In this document: piece after piece, positions 15,910 through 24,503 of the stretch
Numbering within the stretch: position 1 is the first letter of the stretch
Layout of the letters: every line of letters begins with the position of its first letter
Assembly: GCA_963819075.1 (NCBI GenBank)
Contig: CAWFUP010000008.1
Location: 1-64,000 of the forward strand
Reading direction: 5' to 3'
Length of the DNA stretch: 64,000 nucleotides
Origin: CAVQBJ01 sp963819075
GTDB lineage: Bacteria; Actinomycetota; Thermoleophilia; Solirubrobacterales; Solirubrobacteraceae
The notes under the pieces: generated by a model
Seen by the model: only the letters and a program-made list of their open reading frames with translations
Database searches by the model: none
Told to the model about the DNA's origin: nothing
Program-made: the position numbers and the translations under genes

Positions 15910-16599
15910 TCAGCGCGGCGTGTGCGCGCGCAGGCGGTCCAGATCGGTGACCCGCAGCTGCCCGCGCCGGCGGGCGACGAGCTGCTGAGCCTCGAGCTCA
16001 CCGAGGACGCGGGAGACCGTCTGGCGGCTGAGCGACAGCGCGTCGGCCAGGCGCTGCTGTGTGACGATCAGTTCCAGCGTCCCGCGTTCCTCGGACTCGT
16101 TGATGAGAAAGTGAACGACGCGCTCGAAGGCCGTCTTGCCCGCGAACTCGACGAGTCGACGCTGGGCCCGCTCTAGGCGCTGGGCCACGAGTCGCAGCCA
16201 CCGGAAGCAGACCTCCGGCCGCAGATCCACCAGCGTCTGCACCGTCGCCGTGTCGAACGCGATCGCCGCGAGATCGGTCGACGCGACGGCCGTGTAGGCG
16301 TAGGAGGTGTCGAGCACGACCGCCAGGTAGCCGATCGCCGCGCCGGGTCCGAGGAGCTCGATGATGAGCCGCTCGAACTGGGTCTCGTACACGAGCTCGG
16401 CCTCGCCGGATTCGATGATGTAGGTGAGCGACGGGCGATCGCCCTGACGGAACAGGACGTCCCCGGTCTCCAGGAAGACGCGGGTTCCGAATGGGCGCAG
16501 CGCCTCGACGTCGTCCCGGGGCAGGGCCTGTACGTCGCCCGCGGTGAGGCTCGCCCGCAGCCAGCCGAGCGACTCCCGGGCCGATCGCTCGGGTTCCAT
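15910..16599 (-). CDS. Crp/Fnr family transcriptional regulator
   Basis: The 229-residue protein has an N-terminal cyclic-nucleotide-binding-type beta-roll (VFLETGDVLFRQGDRPSLTY, IIELLGPGAAIGYLAVVL). A long dimer helix follows, then a C-terminal winged helix-turn-helix (QQRLADALSLSRQTVSRVLG). The canonical cAMP-binding arginine motif is not evident, so the ligand is uncertain. Its ATG overlaps the TGA of the flavin reductase gene by one base, which indicates co-translation and a shared redox or stress response. Confidence 0.88.
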   Translation of the reverse strand: MEPERSARESLGWLRASLTAGDVQALPRDDVEALRPFGTRVFLETGDVLFRQGDRPSLTYIIESGEAELVYETQFERLIIELLGPGAAIGYLAVVLDTSYAYTAVASTDLAAIAFDTATVQTLVDLRPEVCFRWLRLVAQRLERAQRRLVEFAGKTAFERVVHFLINESEERGTLELIVTQQRLADALSLSRQTVSRVLGELEAQQLVARRRGQLRVTDLDRLRAHTPR

Positions 16600-17954
16600 C
16601 ACCGCGATCCCGGGGGCAGTTGGCGCCGCAGCTCGGCGAGGGCGAAGAAGAAGATCTCCGAGAAGGTCGGAAACGGTTGGATCGTGTCGTGCAGGACGCC
16701 GAGCGGCACCTCCGCGCGGACGGCCAGGGTCGCCTGCTGCATCCACTCGCCGGCCTCGGGACCGACGCCGTAAGCCCCGAGGAGGCGCTCGCCGTCCGAC
16801 ACGAGGGTGAGGAAGCCGGGCTGCTCGTCGTAGTCGCGGGTGTACGTCGCCGTCTTGGGCACGGAGGCCAGCGACACGGTGGCGGTCACCGCGCCCTCGG
16901 TCGCTCCCACGGCCGCGCCCTGCGGGTGGGTAAAGATCACCCGCGGTACGGCGACGTAGTTGGCTTGCAGGTCGTGACCGAGGATGTTGGCGGCCGCCAC
17001 TCGGCCCTGGTACTTGCCGACGTAGGTGAGCGGCCAGATGCCGGTGACGTCCCCGATCGCCCACAGGCCGTCGGCCACGCGCATGCGCGCGTCGACCGGC
17101 ACCCCGCGGGGCTCGGCGGTCACGCCGACGGTCTCTAGTCCGATGTCCGCCACGCGAGCTCGTCGTCCGGTGGCGACGAGCAGCCGTTCTCCCCGCAGCT
17201 CGGGGCCGGACGGCAGCGCGACCACGAACCCGCCGCCTTCCCCCCGCACGGTGCTCGCCCGGGCGCCGAGGTGGATCGACACCCCGCGGCGAGCGAGCGC
17301 CTCGGCGATCGCCTCGCCGACGGGGCGGGGCTCGCGCGGGAGCAGGTGGTCCATGCCCTCGACGAGGTCGACGGCGACACCGAAGGAGGCCATGGCCTGG
17401 GCCATCTCGACGCCGACCGGGCCGCCGCCGAGGATGATCAGGGAGCTCGGCAGGTCGCGCACGCCGGTCACCTCGCGGTTGGTCCACACGCCGTCGAGGT
17501 CGCTCAGCCCGGGGATCGGCGGCAGCACCGGATCCGAGCCCGTGGCGAGCACGACGTCGCGAGCCGTCAGCCGGCGGTCGCCGACGGTGACGAGGCCGGG
17601 GCCGTCGAGCCGACCGCGCCCGCGAATGAGATCGATTCCGTGGTCGGACAGCCATGTCGCCTGGGCCGAGTCGTCGTACCCGGAGACCATGAAGTCCCGC
17701 CATCGAAGCGCCTCCGCCGCGTCGATGCCGGCACTGACCGCCTCACGGGCGCCCGGCACCGACAGCGCGGCCGCGACCGCCTCGCCGGGTCGCAACAGCG
17801 TCTTGGACGGTATGCAGGCGTAGTAAGAGCACTCGCCGGCCACGAGCTCGCGCTCGACGATCGCCACGTGCCGGCCGCCCTCGGCCAGAGCGGCGGCGCA
17901 GTGCTCGCCGGCGGCTCCCGCGCCGATCAGGACGACGTCGTACTCGGTGCTCAC
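16599..17954 (-). CDS. Pyridine nucleotide-disulfide oxidoreductase (dihydrolipoamide dehydrogenase/mercuric reductase type)
   Basis: The 451-residue flavoprotein has an FAD Rossmann motif (DVVLIGAGAAGEHCAAALA) and the redox-active disulfide CSYYACIPSK (Cys-x4-Cys). An NAD(P) Rossmann motif follows (LIILGGGPVGVEMAQ), then a second FAD motif (GLWAIGDVTG) and the dimerisation domain. The C-terminal His-x4-Glu of true lipoamide dehydrogenase is not present in the usual form; the end reads LHDTIQPFPTFSEIFFFALA, with the conserved HPT-like region altered. It probably reduces a small disulfide, quinone or metal. It forms an operon with the Crp-like regulator. Confidence 0.87.
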   Translation of the reverse strand: MSTEYDVVLIGAGAAGEHCAAALAEGGRHVAIVERELVAGECSYYACIPSKTLLRPGEAVAAALSVPGAREAVSAGIDAAEALRWRDFMVSGYDDSAQATWLSDHGIDLIRGRGRLDGPGLVTVGDRRLTARDVVLATGSDPVLPPIPGLSDLDGVWTNREVTGVRDLPSSLIILGGGPVGVEMAQAMASFGVAVDLVEGMDHLLPREPRPVGEAIAEALARRGVSIHLGARASTVRGEGGGFVVALPSGPELRGERLLVATGRRARVADIGLETVGVTAEPRGVPVDARMRVADGLWAIGDVTGIWPLTYVGKYQGRVAAANILGHDLQANYVAVPRVIFTHPQGAAVGATEGAVTATVSLASVPKTATYTRDYDEQPGFLTLVSDGERLLGAYGVGPEAGEWMQQATLAVRAEVPLGVLHDTIQPFPTFSEIFFFALAELRRQLPPGSR

Positions 17955-18121
17955 ACTGCTCCTTCCGGGGGACCGGCACGGATCGGACGCGGCATCGCGC
18001 CCTAGTCGTGGCGGCGGCCCATTCCGTTACGGGCGGGAGACACTGCCCACCCGCCAGCGTGTAACGCATGGGCCGGCAGGGCAGACGCCACGCCCGTCTG
18101 TGACCACGAAGAGGAGGCGGA

Positions 18122-20014
18122 ATGCCTGGCCACACGAGCAAGGCGGTGGAGCCGCCGGGCGACGGCTTCACCGGGTACGCGCCGATCGCCGACTACGGGC
18201 TGCTCGCCGACTGCAACTCGGCGGCGCTGGTCACCCGCGCCGGCTCGATCGACTGGCTGTGCCTCCCCCGCTACGACAGCCCCGCCGTGTTCGCCGCCAT
18301 CCTCGATCCGCGGGCCGGGCGCTGGGCGATCGCGCCGGCGGCCCCGTCGAGCGTGACCCGACGCTATCGGCCCGGGACGCTGGTCATCGAGTCGACGTTC
18401 ACCACCGACAGCGGCCAGGTGCGCCTCACCGACGCTCTCGTATTCGCCGAGGGCCAGCGCGGCCACGATCTCGGGCTCGACGCGCCGCATGAGCTGGTGC
18501 GTCTCGTGGAGGGTCTCAGCGGGCGTGTCGAGCTTGTCATGGAGCTGGCGCCGCGGCCGGAGTACGGCCTCGTGCGCCCGCTGCTGCGCGTGGTCGACGG
18601 CGGCGGACGCACGTTCGGCGGTCCGAACCAGATCGCCGTCAGCGCCACGGTAGCGCTCGAGCTCGAGGATGCGGCGTTCCGTGCTCGCTTCGCGCTCGGC
18701 CCGCATGAGCAGGCGGGCTTCGCGCTGCGCTGGGCGGCGGTCGAGAGTCCGCCGCCGAAGCCCCGCCCGCCCGAGGGCGTCGCCGGCGGGATCGACGACA
18801 CCGCCGAGGGCTGGCGCTCGTGGGAGGCCGAGCACGACATCTACGAGGGCCCGTACCGCGATCTCGTGCGCCTCAGCTCGCGCGTGCTCAAGGGGCTGAC
18901 CTACCGGCCGACCGGCGCGATCGTCGCGGCGCCAACGACATCGTTGCCCGAGACGGTCGGCGGCGAGCGCAACTGGGACTACCGCTACGCGTGGATCCGC
19001 GACGCCAGCCTCACGCTCCAGGCGCTCTACATCGGCGCCTGCTCGGACGAGGCCGAGAACTTCGCGTCGTTCATGACCAGCTCGGCCGGCGGGCGCGCGG
19101 GCCAGGGCTCGCTGCAGATCATGTACGGCATCGGTGGCGAGCACGACCTGTCCGAACGCGAGCTCACGCATCTCCGCGGCTGGCGCGACTCGGCGCCGGT
19201 ACGGGTCGGCAACGGCGCCTGGGGACAGACGCAGCTCGACGTATACGGCGAGCTGCTCCAGTCGCTGCACCTCTATCGCGAGCGGCTCGGCGACCTGCAC
19301 CCCGAGATCCAGCAATTCGTGGCCGAGCTCGCCGACGAGGCGGCCCGGCGCTGGCCCGAGCCCGACGCCGGGATGTGGGAGATGCGCGGCCCCGCTCGAC
19401 ATCACCTCTCCTCCAAGGTGCTGTGCTGGACGGCGCTCGACCGCGCGATCGACCTCGCGCCGCAGCTCGGCGAGCACGCCCGGGTCGAGCACTGGACGAC
19501 CGAGCGCGACCGCATCCGCGAGGCGGTACTAACACGCGGCTGGAGCGAGCAGCTCGGCGCCTACGCGCAGTCCTTCGACGCCGACGAGCTCGATGCTGCG
19601 CAACTGCTGATGGCGACGATCGGGTTCCTGCCCGGAACCGACGAGCGCATGCGGTCGACAATCGACGCAATCGCCGCCGGGCTCGACGAGGGCGGTCTCG
19701 TGCTGCGCTACCGCAACCAGGAGGGGCGCAACGCCGACGGACTGAGCGGCGAGGAGGGTACATTCGTGATCTGCTCGTTCTGGCTGGTGTCCGCGCTCGC
19801 CCAGGCCGGCGAGGTGCAGCGCGCGGAGGCGCTGTTCGAGCGGCTGGTCGGCTACGCCAACGACCTCGGCCTACTGGCCGAGGAGATCGACACCGCCAGC
19901 GGCGAGCAGCTCGGCAACTTCCCGCAGGCCTTCAGCCATATCGGCCTCATCACCGCCGCGTGGGAGATCGACAAGGCCCGCGGGCGAGCCGGCGCGATCG
20001 CCGCGATGGAGTGA
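18122..20014 (+). CDS. Glycoside hydrolase family 15 (glucoamylase/trehalase type)
   Basis: The 630-residue protein has an N-terminal beta-sandwich (GYAPIADYGLLADCNSAALV, SIDWLCLPRYDSPAVFAAIL) and a C-terminal (alpha/alpha)6 barrel. The motif WDYRYAWIRDAS lies near residue 285, and the EEGTF motif holding the catalytic base near 544. These are standard for bacterial GH15 enzymes that hydrolyse trehalose, maltose or related alpha-glucosides. There is no signal peptide, so it is cytoplasmic. The start has a strong GAGGAGG site. It lies 58 bp before the lactonase gene and may share its transcript. Confidence 0.92.
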   Translation: MPGHTSKAVEPPGDGFTGYAPIADYGLLADCNSAALVTRAGSIDWLCLPRYDSPAVFAAILDPRAGRWAIAPAAPSSVTRRYRPGTLVIESTFTTDSGQVRLTDALVFAEGQRGHDLGLDAPHELVRLVEGLSGRVELVMELAPRPEYGLVRPLLRVVDGGGRTFGGPNQIAVSATVALELEDAAFRARFALGPHEQAGFALRWAAVESPPPKPRPPEGVAGGIDDTAEGWRSWEAEHDIYEGPYRDLVRLSSRVLKGLTYRPTGAIVAAPTTSLPETVGGERNWDYRYAWIRDASLTLQALYIGACSDEAENFASFMTSSAGGRAGQGSLQIMYGIGGEHDLSERELTHLRGWRDSAPVRVGNGAWGQTQLDVYGELLQSLHLYRERLGDLHPEIQQFVAELADEAARRWPEPDAGMWEMRGPARHHLSSKVLCWTALDRAIDLAPQLGEHARVEHWTTERDRIREAVLTRGWSEQLGAYAQSFDADELDAAQLLMATIGFLPGTDERMRSTIDAIAAGLDEGGLVLRYRNQEGRNADGLSGEEGTFVICSFWLVSALAQAGEVQRAEALFERLVGYANDLGLLAEEIDTASGEQLGNFPQAFSHIGLITAAWEIDKARGRAGAIAAME

Positions 20015-20072
20015 GCCAGCGCGGCGGGCCAGCCCCTGTAACGGTGGGCGGCCGCCTGCAGACGTACGCGCG

Positions 20073-21134
20073 ATGAGAGACCTGCAGGCACGTCGCGCAG
20101 CCACTCTCACACCGGGCAGGGAGGCCGACGAGCATCCGTTCGTCGCCCACGACGCCTCGTTCGCGTCCGTGACGGGTCGCGCGCCGCGGCTCGTGCGCGT
20201 CGTCGACTGTGACGCGCACGAGGGCCCGGTCTACGACGGCGACGAGGACGCGCTGTACTTCACGACGCTGCCCGCCCCGACGAGCGTTCCGCTGCCGGGC
20301 TACCCGCTCGTGGCGATCAAGCGGCTCGCGCTGGACGGGCTGCGCCTGCCGCTGCACCCCGAACGGATCTCGCTCGTCTGTGGGGACGCCCGCCAGGCCA
20401 ACGGCATGGCCCGCTCGCCGGACGGCGAGCTGGTCGTCTGCGAGCAAGGCTCGCACGCCAACCCGGCGGCGATCGCGCGGGTCGCCCCCGCCACCGGGGC
20501 GCGCCGGCCGCTCGTCGATGCGTTCCGTGGGCTGGCGCTGAACTCGCCGAACGACGTCGTCCTGAGGAGCGACGGCAGCATCTGGTTCACTGACCCGTCG
20601 TACGGCTTCCTGCAGGGCTTTCGCCCGCCGCCGCAGCTCGGCGACTACGTCTTCCGGCTCGACCCGGAGTCCGGGGCGTTGAGCGTCGTCGCCGACGGCC
20701 TGGACAAGCCCAACGGCCTCGCCTTCTCCCCCGACGAGCGCACGCTGTACGTGGGTGACAGCGGCGCCAACCAGGAGGCCGGGAGCTTTCACGTCGCCCG
20801 GCCGCACCACATCGTTGCTTTCGACGTGCGCGCCGGCCGCCACCTCGGCCCGGCCCGCCTGTTCGCGCACACCAGCCCCGGCTTTCCCGACGGGATGGCC
20901 GTCGACGAGGCCGGGCGTGTCTATGCCTCGGCCTTCGGTGGCGTGCAGGTGTTCAGCCCCGAGGGCGACCTCATCGGCGAGATCGCGCTGCCCGGCGCCG
21001 TGAACCACTGCTTCGGCGGGCCCGAGGGCAACCTCCTGTTCATCACCGCCGACCGCGCGCTGTGGGCCGCCGTGCTCGAGGCGGTCGGTCCGCCCCAACC
21101 ACCGACTGACCACCGCGTCCCGAAAGGAGCCTGA
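20073..21134 (+). CDS. SMP-30/gluconolactonase/LRE family lactonase
   Basis: The 353-residue six-bladed propeller protein has EGPVYDGDEDALYFT near the N-terminus (metal-binding Glu). It continues with ALNSPNDVVLRSDGSIWFTD (Asn-Asp metal site) and DKPNGLAFSPDERTLYVGD (catalytic Asn-Gly and Asp). These are the typical metal ligands of SMP-30 lactonases, which open sugar or other lactones. It begins a tight four-gene run (4 bp, 0 bp, then overlap), so the genes are co-transcribed and probably act in one pathway. Confidence 0.9.
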   Translation: MRDLQARRAATLTPGREADEHPFVAHDASFASVTGRAPRLVRVVDCDAHEGPVYDGDEDALYFTTLPAPTSVPLPGYPLVAIKRLALDGLRLPLHPERISLVCGDARQANGMARSPDGELVVCEQGSHANPAAIARVAPATGARRPLVDAFRGLALNSPNDVVLRSDGSIWFTDPSYGFLQGFRPPPQLGDYVFRLDPESGALSVVADGLDKPNGLAFSPDERTLYVGDSGANQEAGSFHVARPHHIVAFDVRAGRHLGPARLFAHTSPGFPDGMAVDEAGRVYASAFGGVQVFSPEGDLIGEIALPGAVNHCFGGPEGNLLFITADRALWAAVLEAVGPPQPPTDHRVPKGA

Positions 21135-21138
21135 GGCC

Positions 21139-22329
21139 ATGGCCGTCCTGCGCACGAGAAGAGTCCTCGAACCGGCCGGCGTCGACGCCGTGCTGGAGGC
21201 CGGGGTGGACAAAGCGTTGCAGCACGGCTACCGCGTCGTGATCGCCGTCGTCGACGGCGCGGGCGAGCTGATCGGCTTCCGGCGCACACCCCGCGCTCAG
21301 ATCGCCAGCTCGCGCGTCGCGCACGACAAGGCACGCACGGCGGCAATCTTCATGCGGCCCAGCCGCGAGATCGAGGAACAGGTGACGAACGGGCGTCTTG
21401 GCGCGCTGGCGCTGCACGGCGCCCGCGCGCTCACCGGCGGCATCCCGCTGCGCGTCGACGGCGAGGTCGTGGGCGCCGTCGGCTGCAGCGGCGAGACGCC
21501 CGCCGAGGACGAGGCCGTGGCCGTGGCGGCCGCGGCGAGCCCGCTGGCAACCGTCGAGCAGCGCGCACTCACCGAGGAGGGCGCAAGCCTTGTGGCCGCG
21601 GCGGTCGCGCGCGTCGCCCGCGAACGCTCGGTCGGGCCCGTGGCGGCCGTCGTGGACGCCGCCGGCGAGCTGATGTACCTCTGGCGCCCCGACGACGCGC
21701 AGGTGGCCAGCGTCGGCGTCGCCAGCGACAAGGCCCGCACGGCGGCCATCTACCGGCGACCAAGCAAGGACTTCGAGGATCAGGCCTCGGGGGGCCGCCC
21801 CTCGGCGCTGCACCTGGCGCGTGCGGTGCCGCTGCAGGGCGGCATGCCGATCATCGTCGACGGACAGGTGGTCGGGGCGGTGGGCGTCAGCGGGGCGTCC
21901 TCGGCCGACGAGGACCAAGACCTTGCGGTCACGGGCGCGCAGGCCCTGCGCGGGGCCACCGAGCCGGCGGCGAGCCACTTCTCCGCCGACGACGTCGCGG
22001 CCGCCTTCGCGCGCGGCGGCCTGCTGCTCGACACGCCGGCGTACAAGATCGACGCCGGGCGGCGCGACGCGCCCGGCGAGGCCGAGTACCACGAACGCGT
22101 CGTCGACGTAATGCACGTGGTCCGCGGCGAGGCGACCGTGGCGGTCGCCGGGCGCATGATCGACGCCCACGAGGTCGCCGCCGGGGAGCGCCGCGCCAGC
22201 GCCCTGGAAGGCGCCACCGAGCACCACCTCGCCGAGGGTGACGTGGTGGCGATCCCCAGCGGAGTCCCACACCAGTTCACCGCCGTCTCGGACCCGTTCC
22301 TGTACCTCGTGGTGAAGGTCGTCGGCTGA
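21139..22329 (+). CDS. Two HbpS/GlcG-like (DUF336) domains fused to a cupin
   Basis: The 396-residue protein holds two homologous PF03928 modules, at about residues 10-135 and 140-265. Each contains VIAVVDGAGELIGFRR- or VAAVVDAAGELMYLWR-like cores followed by KARTAAIFMRPS or KARTAAIYRRPS. A cupin of about 110 residues (VVDVMHVVRGEATVAVAGRM, VVAIPSGVPHQFTAV) forms the C-terminus. DUF336 proteins bind haem or small metabolites, usually as single domains. The fusion to a cupin suggests binding or isomerisation of a pathway intermediate. It is joined to lactonase genes on both sides (4-bp and 0-bp gaps). The exact reaction is unknown. Confidence 0.85.
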   Translation: MAVLRTRRVLEPAGVDAVLEAGVDKALQHGYRVVIAVVDGAGELIGFRRTPRAQIASSRVAHDKARTAAIFMRPSREIEEQVTNGRLGALALHGARALTGGIPLRVDGEVVGAVGCSGETPAEDEAVAVAAAASPLATVEQRALTEEGASLVAAAVARVARERSVGPVAAVVDAAGELMYLWRPDDAQVASVGVASDKARTAAIYRRPSKDFEDQASGGRPSALHLARAVPLQGGMPIIVDGQVVGAVGVSGASSADEDQDLAVTGAQALRGATEPAASHFSADDVAAAFARGGLLLDTPAYKIDAGRRDAPGEAEYHERVVDVMHVVRGEATVAVAGRMIDAHEVAAGERRASALEGATEHHLAEGDVVAIPSGVPHQFTAVSDPFLYLVVKVVG

Positions 22330-23940
22330 ATGCCCGCCGCGCCCTACGTCCGCGTCCCGGGGCCGGCCGAGCTGCTGCCGGCCCGGCCCGACGCCGTCAT
22401 CGACCTGCAGACCGACGAGGGCGCCGCGCTCGTGGGCGGGCAGTGGCGATTCCTCGAGGCGCAGGTGCGCCGGGTCCCCTTCGTCGAGGTCGCCGATGAC
22501 CTCGGCCCCGGCCAGACCCCGAACGAGACGTACGACATCGAGCCCCACGCCGAGGCCCCCGACTTCGACGACTCGGACTGGCGGGCGCTTGACCCCCAGC
22601 AGACGCTGCTGCGCCTCGCTGGCGGCCTCGTGTGCTTCTGCTGGTACCGGATCGCGCTCAGCGTGCCCGACCGGATCGGCACGTTTGATCCGACCGGCGC
22701 CACGATCGTGTTCGAGGTCATCATCGACGACTACGCCGAGGTGTGGGTCAACGGCGAGCTCGGCCACCGCATCGGCCAGACCGGCGGCGCCGTCGTGGCC
22801 GGCTTCAACGCGCCCAACCGCGTCCTGCTCACGACCGACGCGCACCGAGGGCAACGCTTTCAGATCGCGGTGTTCGGGATCAACGGGCCGATCTCGACCG
22901 CCCCGCAGAACTACATCTGGATGCGCACGGCGACCCTCGACCTGCACGCGGACGGCCAGACCACCACCGTGGCCGAGGCCGAGCTGTCGGTGACGCGTCG
23001 CGACCGGCGGCTCGACGCGATCGTCGCGTCCGACGCGCGCCTGCAGTGCGTGGCCACCGGCTTTCAGTTCACCGAGGGCCCGGTGTGGGCCGACCGCGGG
23101 CTGCTGTTCAGCTCCCCGAACACCAACTGCATCTACCGGTGGGAGCCGCCGGGGGCACTCAGCGTGTTCCGCGCCAAGAGCGGCTACACCGGCCACGACA
23201 TCGGCCGCTACGCCCAGCCCGGATCCAACGGCCTGACCTTCGACGCAGCGCAGCGCCTGACACTGTGCCAGCACGGCAACCGGCGCGTGATCCGCGTCGA
23301 GCCGCACGGCAACATCACAGTCCTGGCCGACGCCTTCCAGGGCCGGCGCCTGAACAGTCCCAATGACCTCGTCTACCGCTCCGACGACATGCTGTTCTTC
23401 ACCGACCCGCCCTTCGGCCTGCCCGCCACCTTCGAGGACCCCGCCAAGGAGCTGCCCTTCAGCGGCGTGTTCGCCGTCGCCGACGACACCGTCACGCTGG
23501 TCAGCGACGAGCTCGCCGGGCCCAACGGCCTCGCCTTCTCACCCGACGAGCGCTACCTGTACGTCGGCAACTGGGACCTCGAGCACAAGGTGGTCGTCCG
23601 CTACGAGATCGACCGGACCGGCGCCGTGCTCGGCAGCGACGTGCTCTGCGACCTGACCGACGAGGCCGGCGAGGCCGCCATCGACGGCCTGAAGGTCGAC
23701 CGCGACGGCAACGTCTACATCTGCGGCCCGGGCGGCATATGGATCGTGGCGCCGACCGGCGAGCGCCTCGGCGCGCTCGTCCTGCCCGAGGAGCCGCACA
23801 ACCTGGCCTGGGGCGACGCCGACGCCCGCACCCTGTACGTGTGCGCGCTCACCAGCGTGTACCGCGTTCGCCTGCACATCCCCGGGATTCGCCCCGACCC
23901 GCCGGGCGCCGCCCGCCGACCCAAGGAGACCGCCCGATGA
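22330..23940 (+). CDS. SMP-30 lactonase with an N-terminal beta-sandwich domain
   Basis: The 536-residue protein has an N-terminal half of about 230 residues that looks like a galactose-binding-type beta-sandwich (WRFLEAQVRRVPFVEV, YAEVWVNGELGHRIGQTGG). The C-terminal half is a full SMP-30 propeller (FTEGPVWADRGLLFSSPN, RRLNSPNDLVYRSDDMLFFT, LAGPNGLAFSPDERYLYVGN). It starts on the base after the previous stop, so the genes are translationally linked. Two lactonases in one operon suggest two lactone intermediates or an oligomeric substrate. The sandwich domain may bind carbohydrate; that is inference. Confidence 0.88.
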   Translation: MPAAPYVRVPGPAELLPARPDAVIDLQTDEGAALVGGQWRFLEAQVRRVPFVEVADDLGPGQTPNETYDIEPHAEAPDFDDSDWRALDPQQTLLRLAGGLVCFCWYRIALSVPDRIGTFDPTGATIVFEVIIDDYAEVWVNGELGHRIGQTGGAVVAGFNAPNRVLLTTDAHRGQRFQIAVFGINGPISTAPQNYIWMRTATLDLHADGQTTTVAEAELSVTRRDRRLDAIVASDARLQCVATGFQFTEGPVWADRGLLFSSPNTNCIYRWEPPGALSVFRAKSGYTGHDIGRYAQPGSNGLTFDAAQRLTLCQHGNRRVIRVEPHGNITVLADAFQGRRLNSPNDLVYRSDDMLFFTDPPFGLPATFEDPAKELPFSGVFAVADDTVTLVSDELAGPNGLAFSPDERYLYVGNWDLEHKVVVRYEIDRTGAVLGSDVLCDLTDEAGEAAIDGLKVDRDGNVYICGPGGIWIVAPTGERLGALVLPEEPHNLAWGDADARTLYVCALTSVYRVRLHIPGIRPDPPGAARRPKETAR

Positions 23941-24497
23941 GCAAGTCACTCGTACCCGGCGTTACCGTGCCCGACTTCACCTTACCCGACGACGACGGCG
24001 TCCCGCGCACCCTGTCCGAGCTGCAGGGCGACAACGCGATGGTGCTGATGCTCGGGCGCGGCGAGCACTGCCCCCGCGAGCGCCAGCACCAGCGTGAGAT
24101 GTTGCCCCTGCACGGCTGGTGCGCCGTCGGCTTCACCTCGTTGGTGACCGTGCTCCCCAACGACCTGCACGACACCAACAAGATGCGCCTCGCTACCGGG
24201 GCTTACTGGACCTACCTCGCCGACGCCGAGTACGAGGTACAGGGCATGCTCGACATCCGCGAGTACACGGACCCCCACCATCGAGCGACCGTGCCGCACA
24301 CGCTGGTGCTCTCCCCCGGGCTGAAGATCGAGAAGAGCTACGTCGGATACTGGTTCTTCGGCCGCCCATCGCCGTGGCAGCTGTGGGCCGACCTGGGCGA
24401 GGTGTTCGCCCGGACAAAGGCGGACTTCGACCCCACCCTGCCCGAGGCGCGCGCCGCCTGGGAAGCGGCGCAGCCCCGCCCGGGATCGAGCGCCTGA
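23937..24497 (+). CDS. Redoxin (peroxiredoxin-like) protein
   Basis: The 186-residue thioredoxin-fold protein begins with VPDFTLPDDDGVPRTLSELQ, the usual AhpC/TSA start, and has a Cys in RGEHCPRERQHQREML at the position expected of the peroxidatic region. The later motif VPHTLVLSPGLKIEKSYVGY matches redoxin family proteins. The start overlaps the previous stop as ATGA. It may protect the pathway from peroxide made by the oxidases of this cluster or act on a thiol substrate. It ends 6 bp from the convergent antiporter gene. Confidence 0.8.
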   Translation: MSKSLVPGVTVPDFTLPDDDGVPRTLSELQGDNAMVLMLGRGEHCPRERQHQREMLPLHGWCAVGFTSLVTVLPNDLHDTNKMRLATGAYWTYLADAEYEVQGMLDIREYTDPHHRATVPHTLVLSPGLKIEKSYVGYWFFGRPSPWQLWADLGEVFARTKADFDPTLPEARAAWEAAQPRPGSSA

Positions 24498-24503
24498 GGC
24501 GAC

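Noticed and set aside
21043..23307. A 754-codon minus-strand frame opposite the lactonase operon
   Set aside because: It has no recognisable domain and covers three well-supported plus-strand genes.
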